Source: Roseibacterium beibuensis
GTDB taxonomy: Bacteria; Pseudomonadota; Alphaproteobacteria; Rhodobacterales; Rhodobacteraceae
Length of the DNA stretch: 64,000 bases
Direction: 5' to 3'
Assembly (NCBI RefSeq): GCF_039542305.1
Contig: NZ_BAABHW010000006.1
Span: 62,001 to 126,000, forward strand
Shown here: piece after piece, positions 27,094 through 35,593 of the stretch
Layout: each line of letters starts with the position of its first letter
How positions within the stretch are numbered: position 1 is the stretch's first letter
Translations under genes and position numbers: made by a program
The notes under the pieces: model-generated
What the model saw: the letters and a program-made list of their open reading frames with translations, nothing else
What the model was told of the DNA's origin: nothing
Databases searched by the model: none

Positions 27094-27107
27094 TTGACCC
27101 AGATCAA
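27094..27107. promoter_or_regulatory. FNR/FnrL-like box
   Basis: TTGACCCAGATCAA fits the TTGA-N6-TCAA (TTGAY-N4-RTCAA) FnrL consensus exactly. It lies between the response-regulator stop and the terminator, about 170 bp upstream of the xthA start. No obvious gene is properly placed to be its target. Confidence 0.45.
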
Positions 27108-27124
27108 ACCCGTTTCGCGGGCAT

Positions 27125-27811
27125 TCATGCCACGAGGCGATAGCCCCCCGATTCCGTCACCAGCAGGCGCGCGTTCGACGGATCGGGCTCGATCTTCTGG
27201 CGCAGACGGTAAATGTGGGTCTCCAGCGTGTGGGTGGTCACACCGGCGTTGTAGCCCCAGACCTCGTGCAGCAGCACGTCACGGGGCACCACGCCGGACT
27301 GCGCACGATACAGGAACTTCAGGATGTTCGTCTCTTTCTCGGTCAGGCGAACCTTCCTGTTATCCTCGGTCTCCAGCATCTTCATCGCGGGTTTGAACGT
27401 GTACGGCCCCAGCTGGAAGACGGCATCTTCCGACTGCTCGTGCTGACGCAGTTGCGCGCGGATACGCGCCAGGAGAACCGGGAAGCGGAAGGGCTTGGTG
27501 ACATAGTCGTTCGCGCCGGCATCCAGCCCGAGGATCGTATCGGCGTCGCTGTCATGGCCCGTCAGCATCAGGATCGGGCATTTTACGCCCTGCTTGCGCA
27601 TCAGGCGGCACAATTCACGGCCATCGGTATCCGGCAGACCCACGTCGAGGATCACGAGGTCGTAGATCCCCTCCTTGGCCTTTTCCATCGCCGAACTGCC
27701 CGAGTCGGCCTCGAACACGTCGAAATCCTCGGTCATCACCAGTTGTTCGGACAAGGCCTCGCGCAGGTCGTCATCGTCGTCGACCAGCAGGATCTTTCGC
27801 AACGTGGCCAT
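27125..27811 (-). CDS. OmpR/PhoB-family response regulator
   Basis: A 228-residue two-domain regulator. Receiver: acidic cluster DDDDD (about 11-15), phospho-acceptor D56 in LVILDVGLPDTDG, conserved Lys about 106 in DYVTKPFRF. C-terminal winged helix: LTEKETNILKFLYRAQSGVVPRDVLLHEVWGY, THTLETHIYRLRQKIE and SGGYRLV. ATG 27811 begins MATLRKILLVDDDDD; the 26 upstream open codons are not receiver-like. No histidine kinase is adjacent, so it is an orphan here. An inverted repeat lies just upstream and a strong terminator downstream. Confidence 0.93.
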   Translation of the reverse strand: MATLRKILLVDDDDDLREALSEQLVMTEDFDVFEADSGSSAMEKAKEGIYDLVILDVGLPDTDGRELCRLMRKQGVKCPILMLTGHDSDADTILGLDAGANDYVTKPFRFPVLLARIRAQLRQHEQSEDAVFQLGPYTFKPAMKMLETEDNRKVRLTEKETNILKFLYRAQSGVVPRDVLLHEVWGYNAGVTTHTLETHIYRLRQKIEPDPSNARLLVTESGGYRLVA

Positions 27812-27831
27812 CTTGGCACCTCTCGTATTTG

Positions 27832-27876
27832 CTTGTCTTGCCAGCCGAAATGCGTAGCGCTCGCGCCCAAGACAAG
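27832..27876. promoter_or_regulatory. 9-bp inverted repeat upstream of the response-regulator gene
   Basis: CTTGTCTTG (27832-27840) and CAAGACAAG (27868-27876) are perfect complements 27 bp apart, beginning 20 bp upstream of the response-regulator start. It could be an operator, perhaps autoregulatory, or a hairpin in the leader RNA. Confidence 0.5.
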
Positions 27877-27976
27877 AAATCGCAATCAAATCTCACGCAG
27901 GCGTGTCGGGAAACGGGGGAATGTTTCAAATCCTGTCACGCCGCGCTAAGTGAGACGGGCAACAACCGGCGAAACC

Positions 27977-29068
27977 ATGACCCTGATCCCCACCCAGGCC
28001 GAACGGATGGCGCGTGCACGCTCTGACCTGCGCGTGGGCCTGCCTGTTGTTCTGGGGGAGGGGCAAGGCGGGCTTCTGGTTCTGGCCGCCGAAACCGCGC
28101 GCGCCGATCGCCTCGCCGCCCTGCGCGAGCTGTCCGACCGCATCACCGTGGCGATCACCGAGCGCCGCGCCGCGACCCTCAGGGCGCGCGCCTATGACGG
28201 TGATCTTGCCCGCGTCATCATGCCGACCGAGGCCGACGCGCATTGGCTGCGCGACCTGGCCGACCCGGCCCGCGACCTGATCGCGCCGATGAAAGGCCCG
28301 CTGATGACCGAGCGCGAGGGCGACGCGGGCCCCTATCGCCTCGCCGTATTGCTGGCGAAATCTGCGCAGCTTCTGCCCGCCGTGGTCACGGCCCCGATTG
28401 CCGATCCCGCGGGCTTCGCCGCCGCCCATGACCTGACCCGTCTGACCGCCGAAATGGCCGCCGAGGACCTGGCGCGGCACCACCCGCTTTTGCCGGTCGC
28501 CGCCGCGCGCCTGCCGATGGAGGCAAGCGAGGCCGGACGCCTGCACATCTTTCGCCCCGACAACGGCGGGGTGGAGCATTACGCGATCGAGATCGGGCAA
28601 CCCGACCGCGATGCGCCCGTTCTCGCCCGGTTGCACTCTGCCTGCTTTACCGGCGACGTGCTGGGCAGCCTGAAATGCGACTGCGGCCCGCAACTCCGCA
28701 CGGCGCTGGCCGAGATGGGGCGGCAAGGCGCGGGCGTGCTGCTCTATCTCAACCAGGAAGGGCGCGGCATCGGCTTGGCGAACAAGATGCGGGCCTATTC
28801 CCTTCAGGATCAGGGGTTCGACACGGTCGAGGCGAACCACCGGCTCGGCTTCGAGGATGACGAACGCGATTTCCGCATCGGGGCCGATATCCTGCGGCGC
28901 ATGGGGTTCGGCGCGGTGCGGCTGATGACGAACAATCCCCGCAAGGTCGAGATGATGGAAGGCGAGGGCATCACCGTCACCGAACGCGTACCGCTGGTCA
29001 CCGGCACAAATCGCCATAACGCCCACTATCTCGAAACCAAGGCCAGGAAATCAGGGCATCTGCTTTAG
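27977..29068 (+). CDS. ribA: GTP cyclohydrolase II with an N-terminal extension
   Basis: A 363-residue protein; the C-terminal part from about residue 175 is RibA, which opens GTP to the riboflavin precursor diaminopyrimidine. Zinc ligands are in CFTGDVLGSLKCDCG (C-X10-C-X-C), followed by YLNQEGRGIGLANKMRAYSLQDQG and VRLMTNNPRKVEMMEGEGI. The first 170 residues resemble a degenerate DHBP-synthase (RibB-like) domain: LRVGLPVVL and LLVLAAETA are there, but the acidic active-site cluster is absent. ATG 27977 is chosen; GTG 27950 is an alternative. It is divergent from the response regulator. Confidence 0.9.
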   Translation: MTLIPTQAERMARARSDLRVGLPVVLGEGQGGLLVLAAETARADRLAALRELSDRITVAITERRAATLRARAYDGDLARVIMPTEADAHWLRDLADPARDLIAPMKGPLMTEREGDAGPYRLAVLLAKSAQLLPAVVTAPIADPAGFAAAHDLTRLTAEMAAEDLARHHPLLPVAAARLPMEASEAGRLHIFRPDNGGVEHYAIEIGQPDRDAPVLARLHSACFTGDVLGSLKCDCGPQLRTALAEMGRQGAGVLLYLNQEGRGIGLANKMRAYSLQDQGFDTVEANHRLGFEDDERDFRIGADILRRMGFGAVRLMTNNPRKVEMMEGEGITVTERVPLVTGTNRHNAHYLETKARKSGHLL

Positions 29069-29122
29069 GCGTGTCTTACCGCCCGTGTTAGGCTTTCTCC
29101 AATCACCAGGGAGGATCGAGAC

Positions 29123-29410
29123 ATGCCAAAGGGCTATATCGTGGCGAATATCCGGACCGATGACATGGACGGGATGAAACGGTTTGCCGAAGCCTCGGCG
29201 CCGGTGATCGCCGAATACGGCGGGCGGGTGCTGGCCCGCGACCCGTCGCCGGACAACCGCGAAGGCTCGGTCGGCGGGATCTCCGTCCTTGTCGAATTCG
29301 ACGATGTCGAAACGGCGCGGCGGTTTTACGACTCCGCCGGCTACACCTCGGCCAAGGCGATTCGCGAGGCGATTGCGGATACCGATTTGCGCATCGTTTC
29401 CGGCGTCTGA
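29123..29410 (+). CDS. DUF1330-family protein
   Basis: A 95-residue alpha/beta protein with the dimeric ferredoxin-like (DUF1330) pattern: KGYIVANIRTDDMDGMKRFAEASAPVIAEYGGRVLARD and VLVEFDDVETARRFYDSAGYTSAKAIREA. A GGGAGG Shine-Dalgarno precedes the ATG. It lies between ribA and the L,D-transpeptidase on one strand. No function is established for the family. Confidence 0.9.
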   Translation: MPKGYIVANIRTDDMDGMKRFAEASAPVIAEYGGRVLARDPSPDNREGSVGGISVLVEFDDVETARRFYDSAGYTSAKAIREAIADTDLRIVSGV

Positions 29411-29427
29411 GGAACGGAGTTTAAAGC

Positions 29428-29937
29428 GTGACACCTACCGACATGGTCCTGACCCGCATGGGCCTGCGTTTCATGGGGCATGTCTTTCCCTGCACCATCG
29501 GGCGCGGCGGCGTCCGGTCTGACAAGCGCGAAGGCGATGGGGCCACGCCGGTGGGCACGCATCGCATAGTCGGGTGCCTGTACCGTCCGGACCGGATGGC
29601 GCGGCCCTGCGACTGGGCGGTGCCGGTCGGGCCGCGCGACCTCTGGTCGGACGATGTCCGCGATGACGATTACAACCTGATGGTGCGCGCACCGCATCCG
29701 TTCAGCCACGAAGCGCTGTGCCGGGCCGATCCGCTCTATGATCTGGTGCTTCTGACCGACTGGAACTGGCCCCGTGCCGAGAAAGGGCGGGGATCGGCGA
29801 TCTTCATCCATCGCTGGCGCGCGCCGGGTCGCCCGACCGAAGGGTGCATCGGCCTGAACCCCGTGCATCTGCGCTGGATCGTGGAGCGTATCGGCTTTCA
29901 GACGCGGCTGATCGTGCCGCAAAGCCTGGCCGGGTAA
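29428..29937 (+). CDS. L,D-transpeptidase (YkuD) family protein
   Basis: A 169-residue YkuD-like domain: SAIFIHRWRAPGRPTEGCIGL has the His (about H128) and catalytic Cys (about C140) at the family spacing, and GDGATPVGTHRIVGCLYRPDR is the usual N-terminal part. These enzymes make 3-3 peptidoglycan cross-links or attach lipoproteins. There is no signal peptide, so either the true export signal is absent or it acts on cytoplasmic or recycled material. GTG 29428 with AACGGAG eight bases upstream is preferred; ATG 29443 is the alternative. Confidence 0.85.
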   Translation: MTPTDMVLTRMGLRFMGHVFPCTIGRGGVRSDKREGDGATPVGTHRIVGCLYRPDRMARPCDWAVPVGPRDLWSDDVRDDDYNLMVRAPHPFSHEALCRADPLYDLVLLTDWNWPRAEKGRGSAIFIHRWRAPGRPTEGCIGLNPVHLRWIVERIGFQTRLIVPQSLAG

Positions 29938-29962
29938 AGGGGGCGGCGGGACCAGTCCAGCC

Positions 29963-30616
29963 CTACGCGTAGACGCGCTCTCCGAAAATGGCCGAACCGA
30001 CACGAACATGGGTCGCGCCGAATTTCACCGCTTTCTCGAAATCCGCCGACATGCCCATCGACAGGCCATCCAGCCCATTGCGCTCGGCGATCTTGGCCAG
30101 CAGCGCGAAATGCAGGCTCGCTTCTTCCTCGACCGGGGGGATGGACATCAACCCCTTTACGGGAAGGTCCATCTTGCGCGCCTCGGCGATGAACGCGTCG
30201 GCCTCGGACGGCAGGCACCCCGCTTTCTGCGGCTCCTCGCCCGTGTTCACCTGGATGAACAGGTCGGGGCAGGCCCCGCGTTCCTGCGCCAGGCGCGCAA
30301 AGGTATTGGCCAGTTTCGGGCGGTCCAGCGTGTGGATGGCATCGAACATCTCGACCGCCTGCCGCGCCTTGTTGGTCTGAAGCGGCCCGATCAGGTGCAG
30401 CTCGATCCCGTCATAACGCGCCTGGAACTGGGGCCAGCGGCCCTGCGCCTCCTGCACGCGATTCTCGCCGAAGATGCGGTGACCTTCCTCCAGGACCGCC
30501 TCCACCCGCTCGGGCGGCTGCACCTTGCTGACGGCGACCAGCGTGACGGAACCGGGCGCGCGGCCCGCATCGGCCACGGCAGTATCAAGTCGGGATTGGA
30601 TATCGCTCAGCGCCAT
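29963..30616 (-). CDS. yggS: PLP homeostasis protein, YggS/PROSC family
   Basis: A 217-residue single-domain type III-fold PLP-binding protein. The PLP Lys is about K31 in LVAVSKVQP. Also seen: IFGENRVQEAQGRW, LHLIGPLQTNKARQAVEMFDAIHTLDRPKLA, and the C-terminal LSMGMSADFEKAVKFGATHVRVGSAIFGER. The family buffers pyridoxal phosphate and affects amino-acid metabolism. The start at 30616 (MALSDIQ) matches the family; an upstream ATG would add six residues. It faces the L,D-transpeptidase gene. Confidence 0.95.
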   Translation of the reverse strand: MALSDIQSRLDTAVADAGRAPGSVTLVAVSKVQPPERVEAVLEEGHRIFGENRVQEAQGRWPQFQARYDGIELHLIGPLQTNKARQAVEMFDAIHTLDRPKLANTFARLAQERGACPDLFIQVNTGEEPQKAGCLPSEADAFIAEARKMDLPVKGLMSIPPVEEEASLHFALLAKIAERNGLDGLSMGMSADFEKAVKFGATHVRVGSAIFGERVYA

Positions 30617-30659
30617 GGGGGCTTTTGGCCACAAAGCGACCGCGACCGCAAGCCTTCGG

Positions 30660-31130
30660 TCAGAACCGCAGGCGGTAGCGCAACGCGATGGCCTCGGAGC
30701 CCGGGTTCACGTCGTCAAGCCCGCCATTCGACAGGTGATCGATGCTCAGGATCATGGCGCCCCGGTCGGACACGTTCCACCCCAGCCCGAGAAGAGAGCG
30801 GAAATGCAGGTTGCCGCCCAGGACGGTGTCCCCTTCGACATAATAGCCGGGCATGAAGCTCGCCTCGACGAACAGGGTCTCGGAAAGGTCGTAGTTCAGC
30901 GCGAAACCGGCGCCGAACCAGGCGTCGCCATCGGCATCGGCACGGCCCGCGGCGCCCCATGCGCCCGACCAGTTGCCAGACGAGAAGGCGGGCGCGCCGT
31001 GATACTCGGCCACCAGACCGGCCCCACCCGTGTCGTAATCGGTCGTCACGCCCAGATCGAGGCTTTGTGCACCCGCCACGGAGGCGGCACAGGTCAACAT
31101 GGCGGCGGAAAGGGCGGCGATCAGTTTCAT
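30660..31130 (-). CDS. PagL-like lipid A 3-O-deacylase (acyloxyacyl hydrolase)
   Basis: A 156-residue outer-membrane beta-barrel enzyme with a signal peptide (cut after about A21, VAGA-QSLD). The C-terminal active site IDHLSNGGLDDVNPGSEAIALRYRLRF has His132, Ser134 and Glu146. The His-to-Glu spacing of 14 equals that of Pseudomonas PagL (H126, S128, E140), and the protein ends in an aromatic residue (RYRLRF), typical of barrels. It would remove the 3-position acyl chain of lipid A. It is separated from the upstream porin gene by a terminator. Confidence 0.85.
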   Translation of the reverse strand: MKLIAALSAAMLTCAASVAGAQSLDLGVTTDYDTGGAGLVAEYHGAPAFSSGNWSGAWGAAGRADADGDAWFGAGFALNYDLSETLFVEASFMPGYYVEGDTVLGGNLHFRSLLGLGWNVSDRGAMILSIDHLSNGGLDDVNPGSEAIALRYRLRF

Positions 31131-31186
31131 GTCAGTCCCCGAAATCAGCTTTGGCTTTGAAACACCGGCATTCAGGTGGCTGGCAC

Positions 31187-31216
31187 AAAAAGAGCGGGCA
31201 CAAGGGCCCGCTCTTT
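31187..31216 (-). terminator. Rho-independent terminator after the porin gene
   Basis: An 11-bp stem AAAGAGCGGGC/GCCCGCTCTTT (31189-31199 with 31206-31216), loop of six. On the minus strand it ends in five Ts. It lies 24 bp beyond the porin stop and would isolate the strongly expressed porin from the pagL-like gene. Confidence 0.85.
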
Positions 31217-31239
31217 CCGTATCGCGTGATCCGGATGGA

Positions 31240-32202
31240 TCAGAACGACATGGCCAGACCGAACGAGTAGCCGGAGTCGCCGTCGTTCGCACCTTCGGTG
31301 TTGGTGCCGTAGCCGAAGTGGATGGCAGCACCGCCACCCAGATCGTAGGCAGCAGCCAGGCCGAAGCCAGCAGCTTCACCGAAGTTGTCCGCATCATACA
31401 CGCCGTAGTTCACGCCGACCGAGATCGCGTCGAACGAGTAACCGGCCGACAGACCCACGTAGGTGTAGTCGAAGAGGCCGTTGAAGAACTCGTCGTTGAA
31501 CTGCTCCAGCATGATGCCGCCTTCGAAGCCCGAGTCGAGCATGACGCCGCCGGTCATACCGATCAGGGTGTCTTCGGTCCACGAGTCATAGGCGTAGGCC
31601 AGGCCGACTTCGGCCGAACCACCGGAGAAGTCGAACTCGTACGCACCACCGAGTTGGAAGACGTACTCGTCGTTGAAGTCGCTGATCTCAACCGACACGG
31701 CAACGCTGAACGCGTCGAACGAGTAGTCGTAACGTGCGATCTGACCGTCGTAGAAACCGTCGAAGTTGTTGCCGCCGTTGTAACCGTTGTGGCCGGTTTC
31801 TTCGTCGCCGATCGAGCCCGGGTTGCCGAAGTTCTCGGTCAGGACGCGGTCGTAGGCGCCATCGGTGTCACCGATGGTGAAGGTGCCGAAATCGCCCGAG
31901 ATGAAGACGGTGTAGTCAGCGAACTGGCCGTTGACGTTGTCGACCGGGTCGTAGCCGTTCAGGCCCATGTCGGCGATGTCGTCTGCGTCGACGGTTGCGC
32001 CGAACTGCAGGCCACCATCGGTTTCACCGGTCATGGTGAAGCGGACATCGACAGACGTCAGGAACTGAGCTGCGTCGTTGCCCGGGTAAAACAGGTCGCC
32101 GCCGACGATACCCATTTCTGCGCCACCGGAGATGGCAACTTCGGCCGAAGCCACGCCAGCGGTCGCAACGAGTGCGGTCGTAGCGAAGAGAACCTTTTTC
32201 AT
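31240..32202 (-). CDS. General outer-membrane porin
   Basis: A 320-residue porin with a clear signal peptide (MKKVLFATTALVATAGVASA). The mature part is acidic, Gly/Tyr/Asp-rich and shows alternating beta-strand patterns ending in SGYSFGLAMSF with the C-terminal Phe of outer-membrane barrels. It resembles the Rhodobacter general porin family. Codon use is biased to C-ending codons (GTC, TTC, GAC), as in highly expressed genes. GAGGGA precedes the ATG. The 254-bp upstream gap shared with the DUF3576 gene must hold its promoter. Solute selectivity is unknown. Confidence 0.93.
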   Translation of the reverse strand: MKKVLFATTALVATAGVASAEVAISGGAEMGIVGGDLFYPGNDAAQFLTSVDVRFTMTGETDGGLQFGATVDADDIADMGLNGYDPVDNVNGQFADYTVFISGDFGTFTIGDTDGAYDRVLTENFGNPGSIGDEETGHNGYNGGNNFDGFYDGQIARYDYSFDAFSVAVSVEISDFNDEYVFQLGGAYEFDFSGGSAEVGLAYAYDSWTEDTLIGMTGGVMLDSGFEGGIMLEQFNDEFFNGLFDYTYVGLSAGYSFDAISVGVNYGVYDADNFGEAAGFGLAAAYDLGGGAAIHFGYGTNTEGANDGDSGYSFGLAMSF

Positions 32203-32456
32203 GGTTGTTTCCCTCGTGTTCATATTCAAGGTGCACCTCAAAACGGATATCCGCATTGAGTATGCCTCTCTCTCGCCTGTCCCCCCCTTGATTGCAAGAA
32301 AGCGACACGGCCCCTCCTGATCTTGTCGGACTCGTGGTGCAGACATGCCACACCCCTCCTGTCGGGCCTTTTCCTGCTTGGGCTTGCCGCGAAAGGGGGG
32401 CTTCTGTAGCAAGGGGCGCACGCATACGAGCGCGAGTTGTTGGAACACGGAAAGCG

Positions 32457-32945
32457 ATGAACATGCAGCGGCAGCACATTGGGCGTATCGGAACGATTCT
32501 GGCGGTTTCCCTGATTTTGACGGGGTGCATCGGCGGTGGGGCCAACCGCGAACGGCAGAATGAACAGCTGCGTGAAGAAGGCCTGATCCTCGACGAAAAC
32601 CGCGAAACGATCTTCGATCTCTTCAGCGGCGGCGACGATCCCAACACCTCGGTCGAGGTGAATCGCTACCTCTGGACCGCGGCCCTGGAAATCCTGGATT
32701 TCATGCCGATCGAGGCGGCGGACCCCTTCACGGGAATCATCGCCTATGGATACGGCACGCCGCCGGGCGGCGGCACCGCCTATCGCGCGACCGTCTATAT
32801 CACCGACCCCGCGCTCGAAGCGCGCAGCCTGCGGGTCGCGCTTCAGACCCGCGGCGGGCCGGTCAGCCGCGACACCGCGCGCCAGATCGAAGACGCCATC
32901 CTGACGCGTGCGCGGCAGATTCGCATCCGCGACGGTGGCCTCTGA
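32457..32945 (+). CDS. DUF3576 lipoprotein
   Basis: A 162-residue predicted lipoprotein: hydrophobic stretch TILAVSLILTGC with lipobox Cys about 24. The mature part has the DUF3576 features ENRETIFDLFSGGDDPNTSVEVNRYLWTAALEILDFMP and a C-terminal domain (YRATVYITDPALEARSLRVALQTRGG). ATG 32457 (MNMQRQH) is preferred; another ATG lies two codons on. It is followed by a strong terminator before leuS. The function of DUF3576 is unknown. Confidence 0.85.
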   Translation: MNMQRQHIGRIGTILAVSLILTGCIGGGANRERQNEQLREEGLILDENRETIFDLFSGGDDPNTSVEVNRYLWTAALEILDFMPIEAADPFTGIIAYGYGTPPGGGTAYRATVYITDPALEARSLRVALQTRGGPVSRDTARQIEDAILTRARQIRIRDGGL

Positions 32946-32989
32946 CCCCGCGCGGCTCTGGACCACGCGGCAAACGCCGCATAAACACG

Positions 32990-33016
32990 CGCCGGGCCTG
33001 ATCGCCCGGCGTTTTT
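32990..33016 (+). terminator. Rho-independent terminator upstream of leuS
   Basis: An 8-bp GC stem CGCCGGGC/GCCCGGCG (32990-32997 with 33004-33011), loop CTGATC, is followed directly by five Ts. It ends the DUF3576 transcript only 25 bp before the leuS start codon, so it could also act in a leuS leader. Confidence 0.85.
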
Positions 33017-33040
33017 CGTTTCACCCGACTGGAGACCGCA

Positions 33041-35593
33041 ATGTCCCGCTACGACCCCGCGACGCTGGAACCCAAATGGCAGAAAGCCTGGGACGAGGCC
33101 GGGACGTTCCTTGCCCAACGCACCGACGACAAGCCCAAGTATTTCGTGCTGGAAATGTTTCCCTACCCGTCGGGCCGCATCCATATCGGGCATGTGCGCA
33201 ACTACACGATGGGCGACGTGATCGCGCGCTACAAGCTGTCGACCGGCCATAACGTGCTGCACCCGATGGGGTGGGACGCCTTCGGCATGCCCGCCGAGAA
33301 CGCCGCGATGGACAATGGCGGCCACCCCGCCGACTGGACCTATCAGAACATCGACACCATGCGCGGCCAGATGAAGCCCCTTGGACTGTCCATCGACTGG
33401 AGCCGCGAATTCGCCACCTGCGACCCGGAATATTACGGCCAGCAGCAGGCGCTGTTCATCGATTTCCTCAAGGCCGGGCTGATCGACCGGAAGAACGCCA
33501 CCGTGAACTGGGACCCGGTCGACATGACCGTTCTGGCCAACGAACAGGTGATCGACGGCAAGGGCTGGCGCTCGGGCGCCGAGGTCGAGCGCCGCGAGCT
33601 GACGCAATGGTTCTTCAAGATCAGCGATTTCTCCGAGGAATTACTGGAGGCGCTGGATGGCCTCGATGACTGGCCCGAGAAGGTCAAGCTGATGCAGCGC
33701 AACTGGATCGGAAAGAGCCGCGGGGTCGAGGTCGATTTCACCCTGACCGCGACCGCCCACGGCATCGAGGTGCTGACCTGCTATTCGACCCGGCCCGACA
33801 CGATGCACGGGGCAAGCTTTCTGGCGATCTCGCCCGACCACCCGCTGGCCAAGGCACTGGAGGCCGAGAATGCCGAGCTTGCAGAGTTCTGTGCGCTGGC
33901 CCGGCAGGGCGCGACCAACGAAGAGGCGATTGAAAAGGCCGAAAAGCTGGGCTTCGACACCGGCCTGACGGTCCGCCATCCAGCCGAGGACCGGGACCTG
34001 CCGGTCTGGATTGGCAATTTCGTCCTGATGGATTACGGCACCGGCGCCGTCTTCGGCTGCCCGGCGCACGATCAGCGCGACCTCGATTTCGCCCGCAAAT
34101 ACGGCCTTCCGGTGCGCAATGCCTTCTACCTGCCGGACCACCGGGTCGAGGTGGAAAACGAGGCGCTGGTGCCGCCGAAAGAGGTGCAGGTCGTCTATGT
34201 GAACCATTTCGCCGGGATCGGCGAGGCGACGGGCCACGAGGCAATCGCGCGCACCATCGACTGGTTCGAGGCCGCCGGCAAAGGCCGCGGTGTAACCAAG
34301 TTCCGCCTGCGCGACTGGGGCCTGTCGCGGCAACGCTACTGGGGCTGCCCGATTCCCGTGGTCCATTGCGAGACCTGCGGCGTCGTCCCCGAGAAGAAAG
34401 AGAACCTGCCCGTCGAACTGCCCAAGGATGTCAGCTTCGACATTCCGGGCAACCCGCTGGACCGGCACCCGACATGGCGCGACTGCGCCTGCCCCTCCTG
34501 TGGCGCCCCGGCCAAGCGCGAAACCGACACGATGGACACCTTCGTCGATTCGTCGTGGTATTTCGCCCGTTTCACCGCGCCGCGCGCCACCACGCCCACC
34601 GACATGGCCGAGGCCGAGTACTGGATGAATGTCGACCAGTATATCGGCGGCATCGAGCACGCGATTCTCCACCTGCTCTACTCGCGCTTCTTCGCCCGCG
34701 CGATGCACATCACCGGCCACCTGCCCGAGAAATCGAAAGAGCCGTTCAACGCGCTCTTCACGCAAGGGATGGTGACCCACGCAATCTACCAGACCCGCGA
34801 TGAAAACGGCCGCCCCGTCTACCACTTCCCCGAGGATGTGGATCTGCGCGACGGCAAAGCCTTCCTTTCCGACGGCACCGAGGCCGAGGTCATCCCCTCG
34901 GCCAAGATGTCGAAATCCAAGAAAAACGTCGTCGATCCGGTCGCCATCATCTCGCAATACGGGGCCGACACCGCGCGCTGGTTCGTGCTGTCCGATTCGC
35001 CCCCGGAACGCGACGTGGAATGGACCGCCAGCGGGGCCGAGGCCGCGAACAAGCACCTTGCCCGCGTCTGGCGCCTTGCCAGCGAAATCACGGCCGATAC
35101 CACGCCCGCCGGGGCCGAGGATGAGGCGCTTCTGCGCGAGATGCACAAGGCCATTCGGGATGTGACGAACGGCGTCGAATCCTTCGGTTTCAACGCGGCC
35201 ATCGCGAAACTCTACGCCTTCACCAACACGCTGGCCAAATCCAGGGCCGGGGCCGAGGCGCGCAAGACCGCGGCGAAAACGCTCGCGCAACTGATGTCTC
35301 CGATGACCCCGCACCTGGCCGAGGAAATCTGGTCCATGCTGGGCGGCGAGGGCCTGATCGCCAACGCACCCTGGCCCGTCGCGGACGAGGCCATGCTGGT
35401 CGAGGATACCGTCACCCTGCCGATCCAGCTGAACGGCAAGCGCCGCTCGGAAATCACGGTCGCCAAGGATCTTTCCAAGGAAGAGGTTGAAAAGATCGCG
35501 CTGGCGGATGACGCTGTGCAAAAGGCCCTCGATGGCGGGGCCCCGAAAAAGGTGATCGTCGTGCCGGGCCGTATCGTCAATGTCGTCGTCTGA
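33041..35593 (+). CDS. leuS: Leucyl-tRNA synthetase
   Basis: An 850-residue class Ia synthetase charging tRNA-Leu. The HIGH motif is at about 48-51 (SGRIHIGHVRNY) and KMSKS at about 622-626 (SAKMSKSKKNVVDP). The CP1 editing domain shows TSRPDT-like YSTRPDTMHGASFLAISPDHPLA, with a zinc-binding-like CETCGVV and CPSCGAP region. The C-terminal anticodon-binding domain ends VVPGRIVNVVV. TGGAG precedes the ATG. The last 14 bases overlap lptE, and leuS-lptE-holA form a tight operon, an arrangement common in proteobacteria. Confidence 0.98.
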   Translation: MSRYDPATLEPKWQKAWDEAGTFLAQRTDDKPKYFVLEMFPYPSGRIHIGHVRNYTMGDVIARYKLSTGHNVLHPMGWDAFGMPAENAAMDNGGHPADWTYQNIDTMRGQMKPLGLSIDWSREFATCDPEYYGQQQALFIDFLKAGLIDRKNATVNWDPVDMTVLANEQVIDGKGWRSGAEVERRELTQWFFKISDFSEELLEALDGLDDWPEKVKLMQRNWIGKSRGVEVDFTLTATAHGIEVLTCYSTRPDTMHGASFLAISPDHPLAKALEAENAELAEFCALARQGATNEEAIEKAEKLGFDTGLTVRHPAEDRDLPVWIGNFVLMDYGTGAVFGCPAHDQRDLDFARKYGLPVRNAFYLPDHRVEVENEALVPPKEVQVVYVNHFAGIGEATGHEAIARTIDWFEAAGKGRGVTKFRLRDWGLSRQRYWGCPIPVVHCETCGVVPEKKENLPVELPKDVSFDIPGNPLDRHPTWRDCACPSCGAPAKRETDTMDTFVDSSWYFARFTAPRATTPTDMAEAEYWMNVDQYIGGIEHAILHLLYSRFFARAMHITGHLPEKSKEPFNALFTQGMVTHAIYQTRDENGRPVYHFPEDVDLRDGKAFLSDGTEAEVIPSAKMSKSKKNVVDPVAIISQYGADTARWFVLSDSPPERDVEWTASGAEAANKHLARVWRLASEITADTTPAGAEDEALLREMHKAIRDVTNGVESFGFNAAIAKLYAFTNTLAKSRAGAEARKTAAKTLAQLMSPMTPHLAEEIWSMLGGEGLIANAPWPVADEAMLVEDTVTLPIQLNGKRRSEITVAKDLSKEEVEKIALADDAVQKALDGGAPKKVIVVPGRIVNVVV

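Noticed and set aside
27063..27143. A 26-codon plus-strand frame (MYLNHNPRLHVDPDQ...) with GGGAGG upstream
   Set aside because: Its 3' end overlaps the response-regulator gene end and it has no recognisable homologue; the FNR box lies inside it. Not called as a gene, but mentioned in the possible small RNA finding.
32203..32456. Intergenic 254 bp between the porin and DUF3576 genes
   Set aside because: Both promoters must be here, but I could not identify convincing -35/-10 pairs or operator symmetry, so none is reported.
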